Assembly: GCA_026400435.1 (NCBI GenBank)
Contig: JAPLOZ010000029.1
Location: 1-61,631, forward strand
Length of the DNA stretch: 61,631 nucleotides
Source of the DNA: Hyphomicrobiales bacterium
Lineage (GTDB): Bacteria > Pseudomonadota > Alphaproteobacteria > Rhizobiales > Rhizobiaceae
Direction: 5' to 3'
Notes under the pieces: generated by a model
What the model saw: the letters and a program-made list of their open reading frames with translations, nothing else
What the model was told of the DNA's origin: nothing
Database searches by the model: none
Part shown: positions 28,192 through 40,544 of the stretch, one piece after another
Position numbering within the stretch: the stretch's first letter is position 1
Layout of the letters: each line of letters opens with the position of its first letter
Translations under genes and position numbers: made by a program

Positions 28192-28404
28192 TCAGACAAC
28201 CGTCAGGTTGACCGCCTTCGGGCCTTTGCCGCGCTTGTCGGGCTCGGTGTCGAACGACACCTTCTGCCCGTCTTCGAGGCCGGGCAGGCCCGAAGCCTGA
28301 ACCGCTGATATATGGACGAATACGTCTTTCTCTCCGCCTTCCGGCGTGATGAAGCCGAAGCCCTTTGCATGGTTGAAGAACTTGACTGTGCCGGTCTGCG
28401 GCAT
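28192..28404 (-). CDS. Cold-shock domain protein
   Basis: This 70-residue single cold-shock domain has RNP1 KGFGFITP and RNP2 VFVHISA, and probably binds single-stranded RNA. It is about 75% identical by eye to the second copy 770 bases away on the same strand. AGGAG lies just upstream of the ATG. A GACACC/GGTGTC stem downstream of the stop may be its 3' end. Both copies probably come from duplication. Confidence 0.95.
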   Translation of the reverse strand: MPQTGTVKFFNHAKGFGFITPEGGEKDVFVHISAVQASGLPGLEDGQKVSFDTEPDKRGKGPKAVNLTVV

Positions 28405-29174
28405 GGGAAACTCCTCTATCCCATCAGATGCTTGCCAGGCAGACCCTCATCTGACTGGCTCGGCACAAACCGGTGGAGCAAGCCAGGTTTTCCGCATCGG
28501 GACATGTCGTCCTCTTGCCGCGGTACGCACGGAACCCCTATTTCCGGGCGTGATCCCCTACCATGTCCGGGCCGGCAGATGCCCGAACGCAAATTTTTCC
28601 CTCATTTTTGGGCATCGGGCAAGTGGAAACTTGTCGTAACGTCAAGTTGCGGTTGCGCTCGATGGTGCGGGCGCAGCGCCCGCGCCGGTCGATGGAGAGG
28701 GTTACCTTTCCTCGCACACCGTGAAGATGCCGATCTTTACACATGACAGACCACCGGATCCGACGCCTTCGTAAGGATTGTAGATCCTGATACGGCAGCT
28801 TCCCCGACATGCCGATGATAGACGCTGCGCCCCACGACGACCCGGCAACTGTTCTGGCGATGACGATGCCAAACCTGCCGGCCGTACTTACGCAGATAGT
28901 GCCTGCGTATGTCGGGGTGACAGCCGCCCTGGACTTTCTGGACGAGGGATGGCCGTTCCGATTCCTCCTACAGGTGGGATGGCCGCCGCCGAACCTGCGG
29001 CTATAGAGAGCCTGAGCGACAACGCAGCCGCACCCTTGGTCAACCTCATATTGCCTCCAGCTTATTCAAGCCCAAGTGATGCTGCTCGAACCAAGCGCTC
29101 GTTCGACAATACGAAAAGGGCACGGCTTTGGTTGCCATGCCCTTTGCAACAATTATCTGGCCGGAGCGAAACGA
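28405..29174. other. Gap of 770 bases between the two cold-shock genes; no gene found
   Basis: This stretch must hold the promoter and leader of the downstream cold-shock gene and the 3' end of the upstream one. A GATGCCC/GGGCATC inverted repeat lies around 28578-28617. Several 60-95 codon open frames exist but lack family signatures or ribosome sites. On the minus strand around 28690-28800 a frame ending in YNPYEGVGSGGLSCVKIGI-like sequence could be a decayed secreted-protein gene, but I cannot support it. Confidence 0.4.
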
Positions 29175-29387
29175 CTATTCCGCCCGGAGGTTTACCGCCT
29201 TGGGACCCTTGCCCATGCGATCCGGCTCGATGTCAAACGAGACCTTCTGACCATCGACGAGGGTGCGCAGGCCAGACTTTTCGATCGCAGATATGTGGAC
29301 GAATACATCCTTGGCGCCGCCATCAGGCGTGATGAAGCCAAAACCCTTGGTTGCATTGAAGAATTTTACGGTTCCGGTCTGGGACAT
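29175..29387 (-). CDS. Cold-shock domain protein, second copy
   Basis: This 70-residue cold-shock domain has KGFGFITP and VFVHISA motifs. Compared with its paralogue it differs mainly in the loop after the RNP2 motif and at the C-terminus (NLRAE instead of NLTVV). The start [10 protein letters not shown] has AGGAG upstream; the open frame runs further back to 29621 without support. An RNA-chaperone role, perhaps induced by cold, is by homology. Confidence 0.95.
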   Translation of the reverse strand: MSQTGTVKFFNATKGFGFITPDGGAKDVFVHISAIEKSGLRTLVDGQKVSFDIEPDRMGKGPKAVNLRAE

Positions 29388-29810
29388 GGGAAGACTCCTT
29401 TGCCCGTTGCTGGTCAGGTCTTGCGCGCCGCTTCGCCGACGTGCAGGTCCGGTTTCATCTTGGCGGTCATGCATTCGCGCACGAAATGCCCCCCGCCAAA
29501 GCGGGGCCGTCAGATATTCACAGTTTCGGGGAAAGGGCCGATCAAACGTTCCAGTCTCCGGGTCAGCAAACGCCCGAACAGTCAAATCTATCGCATGAAA
29601 CCACAGTTCTGACAAGATCATGACGCTAGGCGAGCGATTCGCATTTCCAGCATTCTGGAATCATCATCTTCGACGCGAAGTTGCTAACTGGCAGTTCCAG
29701 CGCCCAGATCGGTTTGGCTGCGACGAATTCCAGGCGGGCAGAGAGAACATGCGCCGAGTACTGACGGTGTTGTAGCGGGACCGCCAACCCAGACCTGGAC
29801 AGCTCTGGCG
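29388..29810. other. Gap of 423 bases upstream of the second cold-shock gene; no gene found
   Basis: This region is expected to hold the promoter and 5' leader of the cold-shock gene on the minus strand. Short open frames of 60-75 codons on either strand show no recognisable sequence. I saw no convincing promoter boxes or stable stem-loop. Confidence 0.4.
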
Positions 29811-30056
29811 TCAGAAGCTGTTCAGCTTGTTCACGACACGCACCTGACAATGGTCGCCAACATGCCTGTGGGTGACCATGACGCCGCCAATGCGGTGGGT
29901 GCGCACGTCCCGGTGGCAGTCATATGGTCGCTTGTATTGGTTGCGTTCCTCGAAGGTCTGTTGCGGCTTGCTTGACGCGGGCGGAAGTCCGCTGGCGACG
30001 GCCCCGCCGGCGATCAAGGCAATCGGGACTGCCGCGAAATGGATCGAGATGCGCAT
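29811..30056 (-). CDS. Small secreted protein, unknown function
   Basis: This 81-residue product starts with a signal peptide (MRISIHFAAVPIALIAGGAVASG) and continues as a short basic, His- and Cys-containing mature part with Cys residues in YDCHRDVRTHRIGG and GDHCQVR that could form a disulfide. ATG at 30056 is supported by GGAG five bases upstream; the GTG at 30062 is less well placed. It stands alone between the cold-shock genes and the hydantoinase gene. Confidence 0.65.
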   Translation of the reverse strand: MRISIHFAAVPIALIAGGAVASGLPPASSKPQQTFEERNQYKRPYDCHRDVRTHRIGGVMVTHRHVGDHCQVRVVNKLNSF

Positions 30057-30249
30057 GGTCACTCCAAATGTGCGTCGCTTGGCACATATAGTGCAGCAGA
30101 CGATATCGGCAGTTCCAAACGGCTCCCGTGGTTAATTTTCTCCCCTGGATCGATCGTTTGCCAAAGTTGCCCGCTGTTTGGGGCAACTTGCGCTATCCGG
30201 CAGGGCGGCGATGGGCTATGGGGCGCGACGCAGAAACGAATTCCCCCAA

Positions 30250-32292
30250 ATGAAGTCCAGAGAAAAACAGCAATCCGCAGGCCATCTCTTTCTGGGTATC
30301 GACACCGGGGGGACTTACACCGACGCGGTGCTGTGGGCCGAAGGCGCATCGGGAAAGCGTGAAGGTCTCGTCGCCAAGGCGAAGGCGCTCACCACCCGGC
30401 ATGATCTCGCCGTAGGCATATCCGGCGCGGTGGACCGTGTCCTCGGCGAAGCCGGCGTCGATCCTGCGTCGATCAAACTTGCCTCGATGTCGACGACGCT
30501 GGCCACCAACGCCCTGGTGGAAGGGCAGGGCGGACGGGTCGCGCTGGTCATGATAGGATTCTCCGAAACGGATCTCGCGCGCGATGGCCTCCAGACCGCG
30601 CTCGGCAGCGACCCGGTGATCTTCTGCTCCGGCGGGCACGACGTGCATGGCCGGGCAGCCGAACTGGACCTGTCCCCTCTGGAGGCCGGGCTAGCCGAAC
30701 TCGCCGATGGTGTGTCAGGCTTCGCCGTCTGCGCCTATTTCGCGACCCGCAACCCCGCACACGAGATCGCCGCGCGGGATCTTATCCGCAACGCCACCGG
30801 CCTGCCGGTCACGGCGAGCCACGAATTGTCGGCGAAACTCGGCGGGCCACGCCGCGCTCTAACCACCCTTCTCAACGCCCGGCTGATTTCGATGATCGAT
30901 CGCCTTGTCGCGGCGACGGAAGGGTTTCTCTCGGCGCGTGGCATTCATTGTCCGTTGATGGTTGTGCGAGGGGATGGCGCGCTCGTGTCGGCTTCATTCG
31001 CGCGGTCGAGGCCGATCGAGACAATTCTTTCCGGACCGGCCGCCTCGCTCGTGGGCGCCCGTCACATGACCGGCCTCGACGATGCGGTCGTCTCGGACAT
31101 AGGCGGCACAACGACCGATGTCGCGGTGCTCGACCGTGGGCGCCCGCGCCTCGATCCCGAGGGAGCGACGGTTGGCGGTTTTCGCACCATGGTGGAAGCT
31201 GTCGCCATGCGTACCTTCGGACTTGGCGGCGACTCCGAGGTGGCGCTGGAGGCTGGCGCGCTTGATCCCAGGATATTGCTGGGGCCGCGGCGTCTCCTGC
31301 CTCTTTCGCTTGCCGGCATGGTTCACGGCGCGAAGATCACGGACGAACTCGAAAGGCAATTGCGCGCGCCCAATCCGGGCCGGCTTGATGGCCGTTTTGC
31401 AGTTCGCACGGGCGTGCCCGAGCGACTTGCCGCAGGCCTGACCGCCCCAGAGGCAAAACTCTACGGCGCCGTCGCTATGAAGCCGGCGCCGCTCGACGCG
31501 TTGCTCTCGTCGACCGCGCAGGCAGCCACGCTGAACAGGCTGGTGGCGCGTGGTCTTGTGCATGTGTCCGGCTTCACGCCTTCCGATGCTGCCCATGTGC
31601 TGGACCGACAATCCAACTGGGACCCAGTTGCCGCGCGGCTTGGCGCAGAGCTTTTCGCGCGCCGACGGGACGGACGCGGTCAGGCCATTGCGGCATCCGG
31701 TGTGGCATTTTCCGAACGCGTGCTCGCTGCCCTCACGCGCCTGTCGGCGGAGGTCATTCTGGAGACAGCCTTTGCCGAAGATGGCCTCGACGGAGCCGCC
31801 AGCGTGGCGCATGCGCTTGTACAACGTGCGGTGGACGGTCGGCCTGGCATCGCGCGGCTTGCGGTCACGCTGGATCGCCCGGTGATAGGGCTCGGCGCTT
31901 CGGCCTCGCTTCACTACGCCGGTCTGCCGCCGCTGGTTGGAAACCGCTGCATCGTGCCCGAGGATGCCGACGTCGCCAACGCACTTGGCGCCGTCGTCGG
32001 TCAGGTCCGCGTGTCGGCGGAAGCCGTCGTCAGCCAACCGACCGAAGGCGTCTTCAGGTTGTCCGTCGGCCAAGACGCTCCCCGGGATTTCGGCGACGAA
32101 CTGCAGGCGCTTGTTGAGGCCGAACTGCGCGTGCGCGCCATAGCCGCCAGCCAGGCGCTTGACGCCGGCACTGACTCTGCTGAGATCGAGGTCGGCCGTG
32201 ACGTGCAGGCGTCCACGGTCGAAGGTCGTCGGATGTTCATCGAAGCCCGGGTGACCGCCACGGCGGCTGGCCGGCCGAGGATTGCGAAATAA
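30250..32292 (+). CDS. Hydantoinase/oxoprolinase family protein (HyuA-like), unpaired
   Basis: This 680-residue protein has the N-terminal hydantoinase A domain (GIDTGGTYTDAVLW near residues 15-28) and the main actin-like ATPase domain with VVSDIGGTTTDVAVLDRG. These enzymes use ATP to open hydantoin or 5-oxoproline rings, or form carboxylase subunits, normally with a HyuB partner. No HyuB gene is next to it. ATG at 30250 is preferred; the open frame reaches back to 30178. It converges on the adenosine kinase gene. The substrate is unknown. Confidence 0.88.
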   Translation: MKSREKQQSAGHLFLGIDTGGTYTDAVLWAEGASGKREGLVAKAKALTTRHDLAVGISGAVDRVLGEAGVDPASIKLASMSTTLATNALVEGQGGRVALVMIGFSETDLARDGLQTALGSDPVIFCSGGHDVHGRAAELDLSPLEAGLAELADGVSGFAVCAYFATRNPAHEIAARDLIRNATGLPVTASHELSAKLGGPRRALTTLLNARLISMIDRLVAATEGFLSARGIHCPLMVVRGDGALVSASFARSRPIETILSGPAASLVGARHMTGLDDAVVSDIGGTTTDVAVLDRGRPRLDPEGATVGGFRTMVEAVAMRTFGLGGDSEVALEAGALDPRILLGPRRLLPLSLAGMVHGAKITDELERQLRAPNPGRLDGRFAVRTGVPERLAAGLTAPEAKLYGAVAMKPAPLDALLSSTAQAATLNRLVARGLVHVSGFTPSDAAHVLDRQSNWDPVAARLGAELFARRRDGRGQAIAASGVAFSERVLAALTRLSAEVILETAFAEDGLDGAASVAHALVQRAVDGRPGIARLAVTLDRPVIGLGASASLHYAGLPPLVGNRCIVPEDADVANALGAVVGQVRVSAEAVVSQPTEGVFRLSVGQDAPRDFGDELQALVEAELRVRAIAASQALDAGTDSAEIEVGRDVQASTVEGRRMFIEARVTATAAGRPRIAK

Positions 32293-32302
32293 GCGAAGCT
32301 TG

Positions 32303-33295
32303 CTAGATCAAGCCGGCGCGCCGCGCCTCTTGCCGCAGGTTCTGCCGCGGGCGCGGACCGATCTGCTGGATCACGAGGCCGGCTGCCAAGGAGCCGAGAT
32401 CGCCGCAGTGCTTGAGATCGAGGCCTGACGTGTATCCGAAAAGGAACCCTGCCGCGTAGAGGTCGCCGGCCCCGGTCGTGTCGACCAGTTCCTTGATCGG
32501 CATGGCGTCGATCCAGATGGTTTCGGCGCCCTTGATGATGACAGAACCCTTTTCCGAACGGGTAACGGCGGCGATCGTGCAATCCTTGCGGATGAGATCG
32601 AGCGCCGTCTCGAAAGACGATGTCTGGTAAAGCGATTTGATCTCGTGGTCGTTGGCAAACACGATGTTGACCGTGCCGGACCGCATGAGGTCCAGGAACT
32701 CGTCGCGGTAGCGATCGACGCAGAAACTGTCCGACAGCGTCATGGAGACCTCACGCCCGGCTTTGTGAGCATGTTCGGCCGTCAGCCGGATCGCCTCCTT
32801 GGCGCGCGGCGGATCCCAGAGATAGCCCTCGAAATAGGTGACCTTCGCACCTGCCGCCTTGTCAGCTTCCACGTCCTCCGGGCCAAGCTCGACGCAGGCG
32901 CCGAGAAAGGTGTTCATCGAGCGTTCGCCGTCGGGCGTTACGAAAATCATGGAGCGGGCCGTCGGCGGCTCTCCGCGCAGCGGCCTTGTGTCGAAGGCGA
33001 CGCCTTGCGCGCGGATGTCGTGCGTATAGATGCCGCCAAGCTGGTCGTTCGAGACCTTGCCGAAGAACGCCGCGCGGCCGCCGAGACTGGCGATGCCGGC
33101 CGCCGTGTTGCCAGCGCAGCCCCCGGAAGCCTCCGTTGCCGGACCCATGCGGCTGTAGAGAAGATTGGCGCGCTCAGCGTCGATCAGGTTCATGGCGCCC
33201 TTGATGATGCCGTTCCCGGTCAGGAACGCGTCGTCGCATTGCGCAATGATGTCGACGATGGCGTTGCCGATGCAAAGAACGTCGTATTGGCTCAT
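32303..33295 (-). CDS. PfkB-family adenosine kinase
   Basis: This 330-residue ribokinase-fold protein starts YDVLCIGNAIVDIIAQCDD and has the N-terminal PfkB signature GGCAGNTAAGIASLGGRAAFFGKV and the C-terminal one DTTGAGDLYAAGFLFG with its catalytic Asp. Bacterial members with this N-terminus are annotated as adenosine kinase, turning adenosine into AMP. It complements apt, add and punA in this window. The substrate is by homology and could be another nucleoside or sugar. Confidence 0.87.
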   Translation of the reverse strand: MSQYDVLCIGNAIVDIIAQCDDAFLTGNGIIKGAMNLIDAERANLLYSRMGPATEASGGCAGNTAAGIASLGGRAAFFGKVSNDQLGGIYTHDIRAQGVAFDTRPLRGEPPTARSMIFVTPDGERSMNTFLGACVELGPEDVEADKAAGAKVTYFEGYLWDPPRAKEAIRLTAEHAHKAGREVSMTLSDSFCVDRYRDEFLDLMRSGTVNIVFANDHEIKSLYQTSSFETALDLIRKDCTIAAVTRSEKGSVIIKGAETIWIDAMPIKELVDTTGAGDLYAAGFLFGYTSGLDLKHCGDLGSLAAGLVIQQIGPRPRQNLRQEARRAGLI

Positions 33296-33440
33296 GAAAG
33301 TCTCCGGGGCAGCAAACGCTATGTGACATGTGCGCCGCGCGAGGGTCTAGCGCCTGAGCCGAGTTTTGCAAGGCGCAGCAGACGCATTCTTGTGGTGTGG
33401 TTCGCGGTGGCTTATCTGCCTCGGGAAACGAGAGCCGACC

Positions 33441-34169
33441 ATGATCCTCGACGCCGCACGCGCCGCCGCCAGCCAGCTTTTCTTGCCGGAGTTCCGCCGG
33501 ATATTCTTCAAGACGCTTGGCCTGACGCTGCTTACCCTGATGGCGTTCTGGTTCGGCCTCAAGGAACTTTTCCAATGGCTCGCGCTGCCCTGGATCGACG
33601 CAGTTTTGCCAGACCTGCCGGGTTGGGCAGGATGGCTGGAACTCTTTGCTGGTATCATCGCCGGCATGGGTCTGGCGCTGGGGCTGGCGTTGCTGATTGC
33701 GCCGGTGACAGCGGTCGTGGCTGGCCTGTTCCTTGACGACATTGCCGAGACGGTCGAGCGAACCGACTATCCACTGGACCCGCCTGGCACTCCAGTTCCG
33801 GTGCTGAGGTCGGTCGTCCTGGCGCTGAAGTTCTTTGCGATCGTAGTCGCCGGCAATCTGGTCGCGCTCCTGCTGCTGCTTGTTCCGGGCGTCAACATCG
33901 CTGCGTTCTTCCTGGTCAACGGGTATCTGCTTGGCCGGGAATTCTTCGAGTTCGCGGCAATGCGCTTCCGCCCGGAGGCAGAGGCAAAGGCGCTGCGTGC
34001 ACAATACGCTGGCACGATCTTCATCGCCGGGCTGGTGGTTGCGGCGTTCCTCGCCGTCCCAGTGCTCAACCTTTTGACGCCGCTCTTCGCGGCGGCAATG
34101 ATGGTCCACCTTCACAAGGCGATCAGCGCACGCGAACGCCCGAGCGGGCTGACTGCTGGCAGGGGCTAG
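33441..34169 (+). CDS. EI24/CysZ-like inner-membrane protein
   Basis: This 242-residue membrane protein has hydrophobic segments near residues 25-50, 65-95, 130-165 and 195-225, and the EI24/CysZ pattern: LNVAAFFLVNGYLLGREFFEFAAMR-like sequence with NGYLLGREFFE. CysZ is a sulfate channel; alphaproteobacterial members are often not tied to sulfur genes, and none are visible here. ATG at 33441 follows GAGAG. Its last 4 bases overlap the stop of the convergent lyase gene. Confidence 0.85.
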   Translation: MILDAARAAASQLFLPEFRRIFFKTLGLTLLTLMAFWFGLKELFQWLALPWIDAVLPDLPGWAGWLELFAGIIAGMGLALGLALLIAPVTAVVAGLFLDDIAETVERTDYPLDPPGTPVPVLRSVVLALKFFAIVVAGNLVALLLLLVPGVNIAAFFLVNGYLLGREFFEFAAMRFRPEAEAKALRAQYAGTIFIAGLVVAAFLAVPVLNLLTPLFAAAMMVHLHKAISARERPSGLTAGRG

Positions 34170-34975
34170 TCTTCATCTTTCGCAAACAGCGCCTGGGCAC
34201 GCGCGAATGCCATGCCGGCCCGGGCAAAACCGAATGTACCATCGCGCAGCATCTCACGCGACGCGTTCTCGATCATGCCGAACGCAAACGTCGCGAGCTT
34301 CGAGCCGAGCGAAATGCGCCGCACGCCAGCTTCGCCGAGCGCCCTGACGGTGAGGGTTGGGACAGCCAGCACATTGACCGGCTTGGACACCGACGAGCAG
34401 ATCGTCCTGACGGTTTCGATATCGCCTATGCCGGGTGCGTAGAGTACGTCCGCGCCGGCCACCTCGAAGGCCTGCAGGCGCCGTATCGTATCGTCGAGGT
34501 CGGGCTTGTTCCAAAGGAAATTCTCGGCGCGGGCCGTAAAGACGAAGTCGCGCTTCAGCGCCCGAGCGGCGTCGACCGCCGCAGCGACGCGCTCAACCGC
34601 CTGCTTGAAGTCGTAGATGGGGTTTCTGGGGTCGCCCGTGTGGTCCTCGATCGAGCAACCGGCAAGCCCTGCGGCCTCTGCAGCGAAGATCGTCTCCGCG
34701 GCGCTTTCGGGGCTATCGCCCTTGCCGCGCTCGAGGTCGGCGGAGACAGGCAGGTCGGTCGCTGCGACGATCTCCCGGCAGTGCTGGATCATGACATCGA
34801 AGGTGACGCCGCCGTCAGGCAATCCCCGGGAGAAGGCATAGCCGGCGCTGGTGGTGGCGAGCGCCTTGAAGCCACATGACGCAAGCAGCTTGGCCGTGCC
34901 TATATCCCATGGATTGGCGACAATGAGCGGCGCCTCGCCGTAGTGGAGGTCGCGGAAAGTCCTATCCTTGTCCAT
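34166..34975 (-). CDS. Isocitrate lyase/PEP mutase superfamily protein
   Basis: This 269-residue TIM-barrel protein has LIVANPWDIGTAKLLASCGFKALATTSAGYAFSRG, SADLERGKGDSPE (the Mg2+ region) and GCSIEDHTGDPRNP. The superfamily splits or rearranges C-C or P-C bonds in 2-oxo acids (lyases, phosphonomutases, oxaloacetate decarboxylases). The isocitrate-lyase KKCGH loop is absent, so it is a smaller methylisocitrate-lyase-like or unassigned member. It overlaps the EI24 gene at the 3' ends. Confidence 0.88.
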   Translation of the reverse strand: MDKDRTFRDLHYGEAPLIVANPWDIGTAKLLASCGFKALATTSAGYAFSRGLPDGGVTFDVMIQHCREIVAATDLPVSADLERGKGDSPESAAETIFAAEAAGLAGCSIEDHTGDPRNPIYDFKQAVERVAAAVDAARALKRDFVFTARAENFLWNKPDLDDTIRRLQAFEVAGADVLYAPGIGDIETVRTICSSVSKPVNVLAVPTLTVRALGEAGVRRISLGSKLATFAFGMIENASREMLRDGTFGFARAGMAFARAQALFAKDED

Positions 34976-35083
34976 GCCGGTTTTTCCAGGACGCTCGGCG
35001 TCGAATGCGGAGGACGCGCAGCGATCCTAACGGTAGGCGCCCACGGCTGTAAATGCGTCTTGCAGGAAGGTGTCGGGTGACGC

Positions 35084-38286
<3,203 letters not shown>

Positions 38287-38479
38287 TTGGGCTGGGTGCG
38301 ACATTGGGGGCGTAGCGTTCTCCTGGGTTGTCCAGCATTCAGTGGGAATTGAAGAGCAGGGCGGCCAAAGCCACCGGATCCGACCCGTGACGGCGCGCAC
38401 GTCGACGGCTGATCTGAACGGGTCGCCGCTCCTATCGCGCTTGGCGACGCCCGTCACAAGCGATGCCGTCGGGGAGCGT

Positions 38480-38833
38480 TCAGTAGAAGAAGCGCTCTTC
38501 GGTGATCTTGCCGTCCTTGACGGTGTAAATGCCGACCTCTTCCATCGTCATGCGCTCGCCGGTCGCCTTGGGCGTCACCTCCATCTTGAACCTGACGGCG
38601 AACTGGTCCCCGTGGACGAAGGGGCCTGCGACGGAAACGTCGTGAACCTCGTGGTTCTCGCGCCACCAGTCCCCCTTCTGCTTAACAGCCTCCTTGCCAT
38701 GGCAGACCGACATTGGCCCTTCCATGGCTTCGTAGCTGCCGACGTCGTCGGCGTTGTATTTCCTGGCGGCGGCGGCGTCTTCGCCCCGCTTGAGAAGCTC
38801 GGTGAAATCTTTGGCAAGCTCTGCGATCGTCAT
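38480..38833 (-). CDS. NTF2-like (SnoaL-type) small protein
   Basis: This 117-residue protein has an NTF2-like cone-fold pattern: an N-terminal helix pair, KYNADDVGSYEAMEGPMSVCHGKEAVKQKGDWWREN and a beta-sheet end VGIYTVKDGKITEERFFY. Members are often small enzymes or binding proteins. The Asp/His dyad of true SnoaL isomerases cannot be assigned with confidence. It stands alone between gyrB and coaBC, on the minus strand. Confidence 0.82.
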   Translation of the reverse strand: MTIAELAKDFTELLKRGEDAAAARKYNADDVGSYEAMEGPMSVCHGKEAVKQKGDWWRENHEVHDVSVAGPFVHGDQFAVRFKMEVTPKATGERMTMEEVGIYTVKDGKITEERFFY

Positions 38834-39002
38834 GGCTGTTCCTCCTGTATCGACGGCTCCGCATCTGAAACTATCATCAATGCGCCACCACTATCATGCC
38901 GGCACCTGACAGCATCGTGTCAGGACATGCCTCTCCGGCACCACGACGTCGGTGTCCGATGCGGGAACGCCGGCCCGTCGGAATCCGTTTTCTCAGGCGC
39001 CG

Positions 39003-40511
39003 TCAGACAGCCGTCGTCTTTAGTCTTTCCGCGATGAGCCCGGCCAGACGCGCGGCAACTTCGTCCTTGCCCATCTCCGGCCATTCCTGGACGCCCGATT
39101 TGGAGACGATCGTGACGCGGTTGCGGTCGCCGCCCATGACCGAGCCGCTGACATCGTTGGCGACGATGAAGTCGGCCCCCTTTTTCGCCAGCTTTGCCTC
39201 GGCATTCTTCAACACATCCTGTGTTTCGGCGGCGAAACCGACGACGAGCCAGGGGCGCTTCCTGTGGTGGCCGACCGTGGCGAGGATGTCGGGATTTTCC
39301 ACCATCCGCAAAACCGGCGGGCCGTCACCTGCGACCTTCTTGATCTTTTGATCGGCTGCACCCTCGGCGCGCCAGTCGGCGACGGCGGCGACGAAGATCG
39401 CGGCGTCGGCGGGCATGAGTTGCTCGACCGCGTCGCGCATTTCTTCGGCGCGCTCGACATGGATCGTTCTGACGCCCGCCGGATCGGGAATCGCGACCGG
39501 GCCAGAGACGAGGCGGACGTCCGCGCCGAGACGAGCCAGGGCAGCTGCGATGGCATGGCCCTGCTTGCCCGATGAGCGGTTGGCGATGTAGCGGACGGGG
39601 TCGATCGGCTCGTGCGTGGGGCCTGACGTGACGATGATCCTTCGGCCGGCCAGCGGCTTGGGCCGTGTGTCGAGCAGCAGTTCGACCGCCGCTGCGATTT
39701 CCAACGGCTCGGCCATGCGCCCCGTGCCGGCCTCGCCACTCTCGGCCATCTCGCCAGTATTGGGCCCGACGAACAGGATGCCGTCCTTCTCCAGCTGAGC
39801 GCGGTTGCGCCGTGTCGCGGGATGCGACCACATACTGGGGTTCATCGCCGGCGCCATCAAAACCTTCTTGTCGGTCGCCATCAGCACGGCGGATGCAAGG
39901 TCGTTTGCGTGGCCTCCCGCGAGCTTGGCCATCAGATCGGCGGTTGCGGGCGCGACGACGATCAAATCCGCCTCGCGCGACAGGCGAATGTGCCCGACAT
40001 CATGCTCGTCCTGGCGGTCGAAGAGGTCGGTGAAGACATGGCCGGCGGTCAGTGCACCGACAGAAAGCGGGGTGACGAATTCCTGCGCGGCCTTCGTCAT
40101 CACGCAACGAACCGACGCGCCGCGCTCGCGCAGGCGGCGGATCAGATCGAGCGATTTGTAGGCCGCGATGCCTCCGCAGATGATGAGCAGGATTTGCTTG
40201 TCGGACATTGTCATGGAGTGGCCATCATGCTGCTCGAGATAGTCGTACAGCCTGTCGGATTCGTCCTTCTGGTCGAATTCGCCATGTGGAAGCTTGCGAC
40301 CGAGCGCCAGCAATTCCTCCATGCTGGCTTTCAAGCGCCAAGGGGGCTTGTTGCCTGCACTCTCGACAGGCTCGGAGCCATGATCCTGCGTCTGCGGGCT
40401 GCGCAGCCTGTCGCGGGCTTCCTGTTCCATGGAGACGCCGCGCCGCGCGGCGCTGATCCTGAGGTCCCGGATCACGTCGTCATCTATCTTACGAACGGTC
40501 ACAGTGCCCAT
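39003..40511 (-). CDS. coaBC: CoaBC with an N-terminal ribbon-helix-helix (FitA-like) domain
   Basis: The 502-residue frame has two parts. Residues 1-40 (VTVRKIDDDVIRDLRISAA, then RRGVSMEQEARDRLRS) match FitA/VapB-type ribbon-helix-helix antitoxins, and residues 41-99 contain MEELLALGRKLPHGEFDQK and SDRLYDYLEQHDGHS, typical of an antitoxin toxin-wrapping tail. From about residue 102 (MSDKQILLIICGGIAAYKS) it is a full bifunctional CoaBC: the decarboxylase part has PAMNPSMW, the ligase part SGPTHEPIDPVRYIANRSSG. It makes 4'-phosphopantetheine for CoA. CoaBC alone would start at 40208 or 40214, where I see no ribosome site. No toxin gene is adjacent. Confidence 0.9.
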   Translation of the reverse strand: MGTVTVRKIDDDVIRDLRISAARRGVSMEQEARDRLRSPQTQDHGSEPVESAGNKPPWRLKASMEELLALGRKLPHGEFDQKDESDRLYDYLEQHDGHSMTMSDKQILLIICGGIAAYKSLDLIRRLRERGASVRCVMTKAAQEFVTPLSVGALTAGHVFTDLFDRQDEHDVGHIRLSREADLIVVAPATADLMAKLAGGHANDLASAVLMATDKKVLMAPAMNPSMWSHPATRRNRAQLEKDGILFVGPNTGEMAESGEAGTGRMAEPLEIAAAVELLLDTRPKPLAGRRIIVTSGPTHEPIDPVRYIANRSSGKQGHAIAAALARLGADVRLVSGPVAIPDPAGVRTIHVERAEEMRDAVEQLMPADAAIFVAAVADWRAEGAADQKIKKVAGDGPPVLRMVENPDILATVGHHRKRPWLVVGFAAETQDVLKNAEAKLAKKGADFIVANDVSGSVMGGDRNRVTIVSKSGVQEWPEMGKDEVAARLAGLIAERLKTTAV

Positions 40512-40544
40512 ATCGTCGACCCAATTGCCCGTATCACCACATAA

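Noticed and set aside
28538-29006. Small open frames of 65-90 codons between the cold-shock genes
   Set aside because: No ribosome site, no family signature and mutually overlapping frames.
30994-32073. 359-codon minus-strand open frame within the hydantoinase gene
   Set aside because: Antisense to a well-recognised ATPase domain, with no motif of its own.
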